A program made the translations under genes and the position numbers. Below are positions 53,797 through 61,885 of a stretch of DNA of 64,000 nt, piece after piece. The DNA is from JACKBC01 sp041391125 (GTDB taxonomy: Bacteria > Chloroflexota > Anaerolineae > Caldilineales > Caldilineaceae). The notes beneath the pieces are model-generated. The model was not told the origin of the DNA. It worked only from the letters and a program-made list of their open reading frames with translations, and searched no databases. Within the stretch, counting starts at the first letter, position 1. Each line of letters opens with the position of its first letter. Location: assembly GCA_041391125.1 (NCBI GenBank), contig JAWKON010000002.1, positions 1-64,000 of the forward strand. Direction: 5' to 3'.

Positions 53797-54017
53797 TTGC
53801 GCATTTTTAAAAACAAGTGGTTTGACCGCTTTGCCCGCCAAGAAAGAATTTCAGATGAGACGTTAATCGAGGCAGTCACTAATGCAGAAAAGGGATTGGA
53901 AAGCGTGAAGTCGAAGTTTATAAGAAAGCGGCAAGGGAACTACTCGCCCTTACAGATGATCAACTTGACCAACTATTGCAATCTGGTGCGTTAACGGAGG
54001 TGGCGTATGACTGCTAA
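53797..54017 (+). pseudogene. HigB/RelE-like toxin remnant with internal deletion
   Basis: TTG start 53797 (GAGG upstream). The first 32 residues (MRIFKNKWFDRFARQERISD...AEKGL) match the N-terminus of PF06296-type RelE/HigB toxins. The family's middle block (basic RNase core, about 45 residues) is missing and the frame changes at about 53900; the end EVYKKAARELLALTDDQLDQ followed by ALTEVAYDC matches the toxin C-terminus and stops at TAA 54017, overlapping the antitoxin start. Probably inactive as a toxin. Confidence 0.72.
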
Positions 54018-54329
54018 ACAGCAATTTCGATCTGAAGCATTGGAAGCTATCCATGAAACAATGACGGCGCTACATGCCATTGGGGCCATTGACAAGGTAA
54101 CCATGCGCGAATTTGATGCCGATTGCATCCAAACTGTGCATGAGTTGAAGCCCGAGGAAATTCGTTCCTTGCTGAAGCGCAAAATGTCTCGCAGCCAGTT
54201 TTTGCCGCTTATCTTAATGTATCTCGCAATCTCGTTTCGGATTGGGAGCGCGGTAAAAGAAAACCTGGCGGGCCAGCACTGAAACTTCTCCAAGTTGTGA
54301 AGAAACATGGGCTTGCCTCCATTGCATAG
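54007..54329 (+). pseudogene. HigA-like XRE antitoxin, frameshifted
   Basis: ATG 54007 overlaps the toxin stop region. Frame 1 gives FRSEALEAIHETMTALHAIG and ELKPEEIRSL; after a one-base shift near 54172 the sequence continues as NVSQPVFAAYLNVSRNLVSDWERGKRKPG (helix-turn-helix), ending with KLLQVVKKHGLASIA at TAG 54329. The helix-turn-helix is complete if the shift is corrected, so the break may be a sequence error. It should bind the palindrome at 53737-53755. Confidence 0.72.
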
Positions 54330-54377
54330 GCGGATCGCAAGCAATTGTTAGGTTTCACAGCTATAAAGCTATTTTGA

Positions 54378-54438
54378 GACAAGGTGATGACGGAAACAAG
54401 GTGAAGTTTTCTTCACCTTGTTTCCCTGTCACCTTGTC
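54378..54438. repeat. Variant iterated hairpin (GACAAGGTGA words)
   Basis: GACAAGGTGATGACGGAAAC...AGGTGAA, loop, then TTCACCTTGTTTCCCTGTCACCTTGTC. Close relative of the GATGACAA elements. Lies 3' of the minus-strand dehydratase and of the toxin-antitoxin locus, between convergent genes. Confidence 0.65.
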
Positions 54439-54468
54439 CAGCATTACAAACCCACTCTTTCCCAAAGG

Positions 54469-56202
54469 TTAAAACTTGGGCTGCTCCATCGGCTTGACCG
54501 GATCATTCCCCAGCAGAAAATCGAAATCGGCCCCTTGCGGCGCTTGGGTCACGTGCTGCAAATAGAGTCGCCCGTAGCCGCGGCCAAATGCGGGCTGTGG
54601 CGGCTGCCAGGCCGCGCGCCGACGCGCCAGCTCCGCATCATCCACGTAAAGATGCAGGCGGCGGTTGGCGAAATCTAGCTCGATCTCGTCGCCATCTTGC
54701 ACCAGCGCCAGTGGGCCGCCAATGGCGCTTTCCGGCGCCACGTGCAGCACAATGGCGCCGTAGGCCGTGCCGCTCATGCGGGCGTCCGAAATGCGCAACA
54801 TATCGCGCACTCCCTGCTTGAGCAGCTTTTGCGGAATGGGCAGAATGCCCACCTCAGGCATGCCGGGGCCGCCCACCGGTCCTGAATTTTGCAGCACCAA
54901 CACATCGGCGGGCGTCACGTCCAAATTCGGGTCGTTGATGCGGGCGCGCACATCCTCCACATCTTTAAACACAATCGCGCGCCCCCGGTGTTGCAGCAGC
55001 GCCGCTGTGGCCGCGGCGTGCTTGATCACTGCGCCGTCGGGCGCCAGGTTTCCGGTCAAAATGGAGAGTCCGCCTTCGGGTTGCAGCGGGTCGGTCAACG
55101 GACGAATCACGTCGCGGTTGTGGATGGGGGCGTTGGCCACATTTTCAGCCAGCGTGCGCCCGGTCACGGTGAGGGCGTCGCCGTGCAGCAGCGGCAGCAG
55201 TTCGCGCAGCACGGCGGGAATGCCGCCGGCAAAGTGCAGGTCTTCCATCTGGTATTGCCCGCTGGGCCGCATGTTGGCAATCAGCGGCGTGCGGCGGCTA
55301 ATCTCGTCCCACAGCGCCAGCGGAATCTCAATGCCCAGACGACCGGCAATGGCGGGCAGATGCACCACCGCATTGGTGGAACCGCCCAGCGCGCAGACCA
55401 GCGTAATGGCGTTCTCAATGGCCTGCTGCGTAATAATTTGCGAGGGGCGCACACCTTCGGCAGCCAGCGCCACAATGCGCCGCCCGGCCTGTTCGGCCAG
55501 ACGGATGCGGGCGGCATCGGTGGCGGGCGTGGCGCCATTGCCCGGCAGCGCAATGCCCAGCGCCTCCACCAGCGAGTTCATGGTCGAGGCGGTCCCCATG
55601 ACCATGCAGTGGCCGCGGCTGCGGAAGACACTGCCTTCAATTTCTTTGTACGTTTCGCCGTCGATGGTCCCGGCCTGCCATTCGGCCGTCATGCGGCGGC
55701 AGTCGGTGCAGGCGCCGAGCATTTGCCCCTTAAAGTTACCGTTGAGCGCCGGTCCGCCCGAAAGCAAAATGGTGGGCAGGTCGGCGCTGCACGCGCCCAT
55801 GAGGGCGGCGGGTGTGGTTTTGTCGCAATTGGTCAGCAGCACCACACCATCAATGGGGTTACCGCGGATCATCTCTTCGGTGTCCATGGCGGCCAGGTTG
55901 CGATAGAGCATAGAGGTGGGGCTGAGGTAGATTTCACCCAGCGAAATGGTGGGGAACTCCATAGGGAAGCCGCCGGCCTGCCAAATGCCGCGTTTAACCG
56001 CTTCGGCCAATTCGCGCAGATGGCTGTTGCAGTTGTTCAGCTCGCTATAGGTGTTGCAGATGCCGATGACCGGGCGCTGCATGTCTTCTTCATCAAAACC
56101 CATGGCCTTGGTGAAGGCGCGGTGGGTAAAACCGGCCACGTGGGGCTCGCTAAAGAAAAGACCGCTGCGGCTGGCAGTCGGTTCGGTTGGGTCGTGGACC
56201 AT
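54469..56202 (-). CDS. IlvD/Edd family dehydratase
   Basis: 577 residues. Fe-S cysteines are in NCNSH, NCDKTTPAALMG and GACTDCRRM; PGMPEVGILPIPQKLLKQG and SDARMSGTAYGAIVLHVAPE are family blocks. The family includes dihydroxy-acid dehydratase, phosphogluconate dehydratase and sugar-acid (arabonate, xylonate, gluconate) dehydratases. The spacing AWQPPQPAFGRGYGRLYLQHV at the C-terminus favours the sugar-acid branch over housekeeping IlvD. That would fit the mannonate dehydratase and dehydrogenase genes at 23-29 kb, though distant. The gene is complete and intact. Confidence 0.85.
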   Translation of the reverse strand: MVHDPTEPTASRSGLFFSEPHVAGFTHRAFTKAMGFDEEDMQRPVIGICNTYSELNNCNSHLRELAEAVKRGIWQAGGFPMEFPTISLGEIYLSPTSMLYRNLAAMDTEEMIRGNPIDGVVLLTNCDKTTPAALMGACSADLPTILLSGGPALNGNFKGQMLGACTDCRRMTAEWQAGTIDGETYKEIEGSVFRSRGHCMVMGTASTMNSLVEALGIALPGNGATPATDAARIRLAEQAGRRIVALAAEGVRPSQIITQQAIENAITLVCALGGSTNAVVHLPAIAGRLGIEIPLALWDEISRRTPLIANMRPSGQYQMEDLHFAGGIPAVLRELLPLLHGDALTVTGRTLAENVANAPIHNRDVIRPLTDPLQPEGGLSILTGNLAPDGAVIKHAAATAALLQHRGRAIVFKDVEDVRARINDPNLDVTPADVLVLQNSGPVGGPGMPEVGILPIPQKLLKQGVRDMLRISDARMSGTAYGAIVLHVAPESAIGGPLALVQDGDEIELDFANRRLHLYVDDAELARRRAAWQPPQPAFGRGYGRLYLQHVTQAPQGADFDFLLGNDPVKPMEQPKF

Positions 56203-56222
56203 GTTGAGGTTTGCTCCTTGTG

Positions 56223-56329
56223 GATGTACGAAGTCAGATGTACGAAGTCAGATGTACGAAGTCAGATGTACGAAGTCAGATGTACGATTTACGAGGTTGC
56301 TCCGTCAACGAGATGATCTCGTAAATCGT
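56223..56329. repeat. Four tandem 14-bp units GATGTACGAAGTCA plus TACGATTTACGAG hairpin
   Basis: Four full copies (56223-56278) and a partial fifth, then ACGATTTACGAG (56284-56295) pairing with CTCGTAAATCGT (56318-56329). Located just upstream of the dehydratase start. Similar TTTACGATTTACGA words occur at 61800-61885. Confidence 0.7.
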
Positions 56330-56406
56330 AAACACCAAATCGTAAATATCAAAGGGGCTGTTGCGAGTTTATCATGCTGTCCACACGATGACAAACGAAT
56401 ATGATA

Positions 56407-56489
56407 GTAACTATCCAGGTATCCGAGGGCTGAGCTTGTCGAAGCTCGCCTGCGCCTTCGACAAGCTCAGGCTACGGCTGGATAGTTAC
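56407..56489. repeat. GTAACTATCCAG palindrome with CTGAGCTTGTCGAAG core, copy 2
   Basis: Same element as 51510-51591: outer GTAACTATCCAG / CTGGATAGTTAC, inner TGAGCTTGTCGAAG / CTTCGACAAGCTCA. The compensating T/C changes in the outer arms (TATTCAG versus TATCCAG, matched by GAATA versus GGATA) show that pairing is conserved. Confidence 0.7.
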
Positions 56490-56550
56490 ATATGATATAC
56501 TGTATGTGGTTCACAAAGGAAAGACGAACAATTCGGGGAGTGGAGGATAC

Positions 56551-57880
56551 ATGTACGGCTTGCTTGATGCGTGGGGTGTTCAACGGATTGGAACTCGCAG
56601 GATAGCCATATTCATGCTCTTTGCCCTAATTGTATTGGCGGGCTGCGAGCAGACGCAGCTGACGCCGGCGGAAACGCCGGTGGTAGAGATTGAAGCTGTC
56701 CCGGCCGATGCTGAGCGGGCGCCGGCGGACGGCATTGGCGCGCCGGCCGATGCGCCGGGGGGCGAGCTGTTGCTGTGGACGCCGGAATTTATGAATCCTG
56801 ACCCAAGCAGCAATAGCGGCGCTATTTTAGCCGATGCCTATGCGCGCTTCGAAGTTGACCATCCCGACACGCGGATTGAGGTGCAGGTCAAGGCCGAATT
56901 GGGCCAGGCCAATCTCTCTGATTATGTGCGCAGCGCCCAGCGGGTGGCGCCGCAAATCTTGCCGCAGATTATTCTAATCGACACCCAACAACTGTGGCGA
57001 CTGGTCGACTTGGGGCTTGTCCCCCCCTTAGACCAATCCGATGTGGGCGAATTCAATACGCTCTATCCGTTTACGCTCGATGCCGTGCAATATCAGGATC
57101 ATATATATGGGATTCCCTTTGTGGCGGATGTGGTTCATGCCGCGTATTATGCTGCCGATTTTGGAGAACAGATACCGGCGGATTGGGGGGTATTGCAAGC
57201 GGCCGGTAAACCCTATTTGTTCCCGGCGGGCGGGCGCAACGCGCTGAGTAGCGACTCGCTGTTGATCCAGTATGTGGGTGCTGGGGGCGAACTGCGGGTG
57301 GATGGCGTGTTAACCAATCCGGAAGCGCTGGTGACGGTGTTTAATTTTTGGGCGGCTGGGATAGAGAGCGGCCTTATTTCACCGTCGGTGCTAGAATATT
57401 CGACCTTGGGTGCTGTATGGGATAACTTTGTGAGCGCTGGCACAGGCTTGGCCGAGGTCTCCGCCAATCAATTTCTCAGCAAACAAGGCACTCTGGGAGA
57501 TATACGTTTTGGCGTTGTTCCCACGCGTTCGGGGACGCCGGTGACCATTGGGCGGGTGTGGGCCTTTGTGGTGCTCGCCAGCGAACCGGACGAGCGGTTG
57601 TTGGCGCTGGAACTGATCCGCCAGCTTCATGGCGCCGCCGGTGCATGGGCAATGGAGCGAAGCGGCGCAACGCTTGCCCACGCAGGGAGGCAGCCTTGGC
57701 CGAGTGGACAATCAATGCGCCCTATTTGGAATTTCTGCGCCGCATGATGAATGTTGCGCTGAACATGCCTAATGGGACAGCATTCGCGATTTATCCATTG
57801 CGGTGCAGACCGCCAGTGAAACCGTGTTAAATCAAATTGGACCCCCCGCCGCCGTGCAGTCGATTCAAAATAGCCGATAA
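56551..57880 (+). CDS. Extracellular solute-binding lipoprotein, sugar ABC type, frameshifted at 3' end
   Basis: ATG 56551 has GGAGG 5 nt upstream. Lipobox LIVLAGC at about residue 33; then a Pro/Ala/Asp linker and an SBP_bac_1-like domain (ELLLWTPEFMN, YARFEVDHPDTRIEVQV, YGIPFVADVVHAAYY). Two frame changes near 57660 and 57775 let the protein continue through TREAALAEWTINAPYLEF and end in AVQSIQNSR at TAA 57880, about 443 residues. No transporter permease follows; the ribosomal operon is next on the other strand. Ligand unknown. Confidence 0.82.
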
Positions 57881-57902
57881 GAGGGTCAAAACAAAGGGTG
57901 AG

Positions 57903-57938
57903 ATAGATTCTCGGCCTTTTGTTGCATCAAAACAATGA
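57903..57938. terminator. Weak hairpin AACAAAGG / CCTTTTGTT
   Basis: Arms with a GTGAGATAGATTCTCGG loop between the binding-protein stop and the rplL stop; likely shared terminator of two convergent transcripts. A right half of the CTTCGACAAGCTCAGG palindrome follows at 57969-58005. Confidence 0.4.
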
Positions 57939-58016
57939 GGCACCCGAAGATGAGCGTTTGCCGCTCGCCTCCGCCTTCGACAAGCTCAGGCTACGGCTGA
58001 AGAGTGACGCATCAAG

Positions 58017-58392
58017 TTATTTAATGTCGGTATTGGCGCCTTCTTCTTCAAGCTGCTTCTCTTGGCGTCCTCAGCGGCCTCTTTGCTGACGGCCTGCAAA
58101 CGGGCATAAGCGCTTTCAACCAGATCTTTGGCCTCTTTCAGGCCCAGGCTGGTGATGGCATTACGGCCTTAATGACGTTAATTTTCTTGGCGCCCACGTC
58201 GTAGGATGACGTCAAACTCGGTCTGCTCTTCTTCGGGTTCGGCGGCGGCGGCGGCGCGAGAAATAGCCATAGCCATGCCGACCGGTGCGGCGGCGCTCAC
58301 ACCCAGCGCTCTTCGAGCTTCTTGACCAATTCAGACGCTTCTAACAGGGTCAAGCTATCCAACTGTTCCATCAACGCACTTAAATCTGCCAT
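58017..58392 (-). CDS. rplL: 50S ribosomal protein L7/L12, frameshifted
   Basis: ATG 58392 with GGAGG 7 nt upstream. Frames in order give DLSALMEQLDSLTLLEASELVKKLEE, then LGVSAAAPVGMAMA, an Ala-rich hinge, EEEQTEFDVIL, GAKKINVIKAVRNAITSLGLKEAKDLVE, AVSKEAAEDAK and KQLEEEGANTDIK ending at TAA 58017. This is the whole L7/L12 stalk protein. At least four indels are needed, which in an essential gene means sequence errors. Last gene of rplKAJL. Confidence 0.88.
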
Positions 58393-58450
58393 CTTATTTT
58401 CCTCCAAAAATTTGAATAATTTACCGTCGTGCGCCTATCCCAATGTATAG

Positions 58451-58970
58451 TTAGGCGGCTTCTTGCATTTTTTCTACATGTGCATTAATCCGCGTACCAG
58501 GCTGGCCGCGGGCACATTAATGGTGCGGACCAACTGCCCAGACGGAGCGCTAATGGCGCCCAGAATCATGGACAGCGTCTGCTCCTTGGTGGGCAGATCG
58601 GCCCAATCTTCCTGACACGCGTCGCATTCAACGTCGAGCCTTCCAGACCGCCCGTAATTTGCACAATCTGTGCGCTCTTGATCAATCCTTCAGCGCCGTA
58701 ACGCCTTTGCCCATCTTCACTGAGAAAAGCACCCCATTGGGGCCTCTTGCTCTCGGCCAGCGCGGCCGTCGCTTTCTGATAGCGCAATTCAAGAAGAGTG
58801 AATTCTTCACCACCATATATTTGACGTTATTTTCACCCACCGCCAGCACCAGCTTGCACCTGCGCAACGGACACCCTGCCGGAAATCGGTGAAAACCATA
58901 GCTGAAGCATTGGCAATCTGCTCCTTATATTCCGCTACGAGCTCCTCTTTTTCTGACGTGTAATAGCCAA
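58451..58970 (-). CDS. rplJ: 50S ribosomal protein L10, frameshifted
   Basis: Probable TTG start at 58970 (AITR-type N-terminus; AGGAGG about 10 nt upstream). Pieces in different frames: EELVAEYKEQIANASAMVFTDFR, KLVLAVGENNVKYMVVKNSL, EGLIKSAQIVQITGGLEGSTLNA, DLPTKEQTLSMILGAISAPSGQLV and VRTINVPAASLVRGINAHVEKMQEA. The end is TAA 58451. L10 anchors the L12 stalk. Four or more indels, read as errors. It is separated from rplL by 58 nt and preceded by a 370-nt leader. Confidence 0.82.
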
Positions 58971-59340
58971 TGGACCTTACCTCCTTTCCGCGGTTATACG
59001 AAATTCCCCGGACTTATGAACCGGGATTGCGAGGCATAAAAAAGCCGCCACCTGCATATGCAATGAGGCGCAGCAAACAGCAACAAATTGCTACGAGTTG
59101 CAAATTGACAATCCCGGCAATATTACGCTGTCAAAATCAAAGAGTCAGGATATATACTGGCGGATTGTCACAAATTAGCATTTCTACTCTCATAAAAAAA
59201 TGTTAATTTATGATGCAACCAAATTCTAATATCGCTGAAAATTCTATCAGCATGCTTGCCTCGGCAGGTCGTAAAAGTTTGTGCTACAATTAACAAATAC
59301 GCCTGCTGTCTTTAAGCACAGATGATGGTATCTTTTTGTA
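58971..59340 (-). promoter_or_regulatory. Candidate L10 leader between rplA and rplJ
   Basis: 370 nt without a gene. On the minus strand it contains a stem CCCGG/CCGGG (near 59010-59030), a run of Ts after GGTGGCGGC and an AT-rich stretch. In many bacteria this position carries the L10(L12)4-binding autoregulatory leader. Assignment rests on position and length only; the consensus structure was not verified. Confidence 0.4.
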
Positions 59341-60046
59341 TTAGTATGAATCAGCCTTCATGGCCAGCTTAGCGTTTGTATCTAGCGGGATACCTGGCCC
59401 CATGGTGCTGGTAAGCACAGCCTTGTGTACATAAATGCCCTTGAGCGCCGCCAGTTTTGTACGCCATGACCGCCTCCATAATCGCGCCCATATTTTGGAG
59501 CAGCTTGTTCTCCTCAAGGCCTTGCCCACCGGCACATGGATGTTTGATGTCTTATCTGCGCGATACTCGATACGGCCCAAGCGCGTCTCTTCGATGACCC
59601 GCGGCAAATCCTCAGCCGGGACAATTGTTCCCGTTTGGGGCTGGGCATTAAATGCGATGGACCCAGCACGCCCCAAGCGACCTACCACGCGCATCATATC
59701 AGGGTGTGGCCAGAACGACGTTGAAATCCGTCCAACCCTTTTGGATCTCTTCGGCTAGGTCTTCGGCGCCCACGTGGTCGGCGCCAAACTCGCGGGCCAA
59801 ATTCTGTCCCTCGGGCCGGCAAAGACCACGATCATGACCACGCGTCCGGTGCCATTGGGCAGCGTGACCCTGCGAATCTGTTGGTCGGCGTGCCTGGGTC
59901 GACACCCGTGCGCAGATGGACTTCGACGGTTTCGTCAAATTTGGCCGTGGCGACTTCCTTGACCAGGCGGATCGCGTCTTCGGGAGAATACGCTGCCTCC
60001 CGGTCAATTTTGAAACGTACTTCGTTATAGCGTTTGCTGTTGGCAT
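59341..60046 (-). CDS. rplA: 50S ribosomal protein L1, frameshifted
   Basis: ATG 60046, AAAGGAG 6 nt upstream. Order of segments: KRYNEVRFKIDREAAYSPEDAIRLVKEVA, ATAKFDETVEVHLRTGVDP, then NGTGRV...VVFA, GADHVGAEDLAEEIQKGWTDFNVVLATP, MMRVVGRLGR, TGTIVPAEDLPRVIEE, GRIEYRADKTSNIHVPVGKA and IYVHKAVLTSTMGPGIPLD to TAA 59341. This is the full L1 pattern. At least four frame changes. L1 binds 23S rRNA at the E-site stalk and can autorepress rplKA. Confidence 0.87.
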
Positions 60047-60163
60047 AATAGCTCCTTTGGTGCGTGCAGGGCGAACCCCTCCCACAAGATTTGTGTTTGT
60101 GCAGTGGGAATGTCAGTCGTTGCCGAGCTTGTCCGAAGGCAACGACTACATTCCACCGATGGA

Positions 60164-60573
60164 CTACTCAGTTGTGACGCCCATGCTGCGGGCGGTCCCT
60201 TCGACCATGCGCATAGCGCTTTCAAAAACTCCTTGCAGGTCTTTCAGCTGACCTCGGCAATTTCACGAATCTGCTGCTGTGAAAGCTTGCCCTCATGTTG
60301 GGGGTAGCGCTGCCGCTGTTTAGATTGATCGCTTTTTTGATCAGATCAACCACCAGGGCGTCTTGGTGATGAAGGTAAAAGAGCCGTCCGGTGAAAATCG
60401 AAATTTCCGCCGGCACCACCTGCCCCATCATCGGCTGGGTGCGTGCATTGTATTCTTTGCAAAACCCCATAATGTTGACGCCGTGCGACAAGCGCGGTGC
60501 CTACGGGCGGCGCTGGATTCGCTTTTTGCCGGCGGGGATCTGGAGTTTGACCTGCTTTTAGTTTCTTTGCCAT
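60164..60573 (-). CDS. rplK: 50S ribosomal protein L11, frameshifted
   Basis: ATG 60573. MAKK..., then KANPAPPVGTAL, HGVNIMGFCKEYNARTQPMMG, VVPAEISIFT, LIKKAINLNSGSATPNM, then in another frame LSQQQIREIAEVKLKDLQG and MRMVEGTARSMGVTTE to TAG 60164. It is slightly shorter than the usual 141-residue gene, consistent with lost bases. L11 is part of the GTPase-associated centre. Confidence 0.88.
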
Positions 60574-60613
60574 AATGTTTTACTTTCTCTAAACTTTGCT
60601 CTGCCCACCGAAC

Positions 60614-61305
60614 TTAATTTTTTAGCGTTATGACATACGCGCTCGAGCTGGAAGGAAATCCACTTCCACCGGGGTTTCACGGTTAAAAAAAGCTGATAAC
60701 ACTTTGGCCTTACCTTTGTCAGAGGTATATTTCATCCACAGTGCCGCCAAACTCGGCAAAGGGGCCACCCGTAATCCGCACATGCTCACCAAGTTGGAAA
60801 GCTCTGCATGATCTTCGGCTCATCTTCATCGAGCTTGGCCATGATGCGATTGACTTCATCCTGACTCAACAGCGTCGGCTTGTTGCCCATGCCACAAAGC
60901 CGGTAACGCCGGGCATATTGCGCACAACATACCAACTGTCTTCATCCAGCAGCATATTCACCAAAATGTAGCCGGGGAAAACACGCTTTTCCACCTCTTT
61001 ACGCACGCCGTTGCGAATTTCGATCTCGGTTTCGGTCGGCACCACCACTTGCAAAATGCGGTCGGTCATATTCATCGATTCAGATCGATGTTCCAGATTC
61101 TTTTTGACCTTATTTTCCGCTACCCGGGTAGCAATGCACAAAGTACCATTCGGCCTTGAGAACTTCGCCCGCTTCTTCCGCATCGAGTTGCGCCTCAATT
61201 TCCCGGCATCAGGGCGGCTAATTCATCTTCATCAAAATTCGCCAGACCGCCGGATTGCTGCTCCTCAACCGCCACATCTTCCATGACTTCAAGTTCGTCG
61301 TCCAC
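60614..61305 (-). CDS. nusG: Transcription termination/antitermination protein NusG, frameshifted
   Basis: Probable GTG start at 61305 with GAGGAG 8 nt upstream. An acidic N-terminal extension (about 40 residues, VDDELEVMEDVAVEEQQS) precedes the NGN domain: CIATR...ENKVKKNLEHRSESM, TEIEIRNGVRKEVEKRVFPGYILVNM, WYVVRNMPGVTGFV. The KOW part follows in other frames: FQLGEHVRITGGPFAEFGGTVDEI, then RETPVEVDF and TLKN at TAA 60614. Several indels. Couples transcription to translation and Rho. Lies between secE and rplK as usual. Confidence 0.87.
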
Positions 61306-61393
61306 AATCGTCTCTCCTCTATACTCAGCGCTGAATAAAAACGCCCGGTATTATTGGGGGCGAAAACCATATGCAAAAACCGCCGTTTTTATC

Positions 61394-61634
61394 TCAACCG
61401 CCGTATATGTGGCTAGCCATGGCGCTAATCAATACACCAATCAGCGAACCAAGCAAATAATCAATCCCAAAAAGTGCTATGCCAGAGACAATGGTGGCGG
61501 CCACCACAATGCCGGTGAGCCGAATACCACCTCTTCGCCCGTCATTGGCCAAATAACTTTGCCCAGCTCGACCCGCGGCCATCGCGGAAATATTTAACAG
61601 TGCGTTATCGATTTGCGATTGCTGAACGGCTCAT
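61394..61634 (-). CDS. secE: Preprotein translocase subunit SecE, frameshifted
   Basis: ATG 61634 preceded by GGGAG. Small protein of about 80 residues. In frames: SRSAIANR, TVKYFRDGRG, ELGKVIWPMTGEEVV (the conserved Trp-Pro-Thr-type SecE motif), then the transmembrane helix LTGIVVAATIVSGIALFGIDYLLGS to TGA 61394. Two or more indels. Part of the SecYEG channel; upstream of nusG as in most bacteria. Confidence 0.85.
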
Positions 61635-61690
61635 GTGTCCGTTTCTCCCTTTAATTTATAACTTAAAAATATTGCTCTTTCACCGAAAAC

Positions 61691-61719
61691 GACCACCGGA
61701 AAAATTGTTTCCGGTGGTC
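61691..61719 (-). terminator. Hairpin between tRNA-Trp and secE
   Basis: Perfect 12-bp stem GACCACCGGAAA / TTTCCGGTGGTC with 5-nt loop, followed on the minus strand by GTTTTCGG. Located just after the tRNA-Trp 3' end; likely attenuator or terminator. Confidence 0.65.
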
Positions 61720-61724
61720 ATACA

Positions 61725-61794
61725 ACGAGCGAGCAGGACTTGAACCCGCAACCTGCGGTTTTGGAACGCCGTACCAAATTGACTACTCCGCCTA
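61725..61794 (-). tRNA. tRNA-Trp (CCA), probably with consensus errors
   Basis: On the minus strand the T arm (GCGGG-TTCAAGT-CCTGC), the anticodon CCA in TTCCAAA, and the D-loop GGTA are recognisable, and position in front of secE is classical for tRNA-Trp. The anticodon stem (GGCG versus ACCGC) and acceptor stem (TAGGCGG versus CGCTCG) are imperfect as written, and the gene is only about 70 nt, suggesting lost bases as in the neighbouring genes. Confidence 0.7.
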
Positions 61795-61799
61795 TATGA

Positions 61800-61885
61800 A
61801 TTTACGAACTTTGATTTACGATTTACGAGTCCAAATTGTAAACCAAAACTCGTAAATCGTAAATCTGAATATCGTAAATAAAAAC
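61800..61885. repeat. TTTACGATTTACGAG / CTCGTAAATCGTAAA hairpin
   Basis: Left arm GATTTACGATTTACGAGT and right arm ACTCGTAAATCGTAAATC are complementary around a short GTCCAAATTG-type loop. Lies between tuf and tRNA-Trp; word family shared with 56284-56345. Confidence 0.6.

Noticed and set aside
54889..56316. 475-codon plus-strand open frame opposite the IlvD/Edd gene
   Set aside because: Low-complexity His/Gly/Gln-rich translation complementary to an intact dehydratase gene; no start signal or homology.
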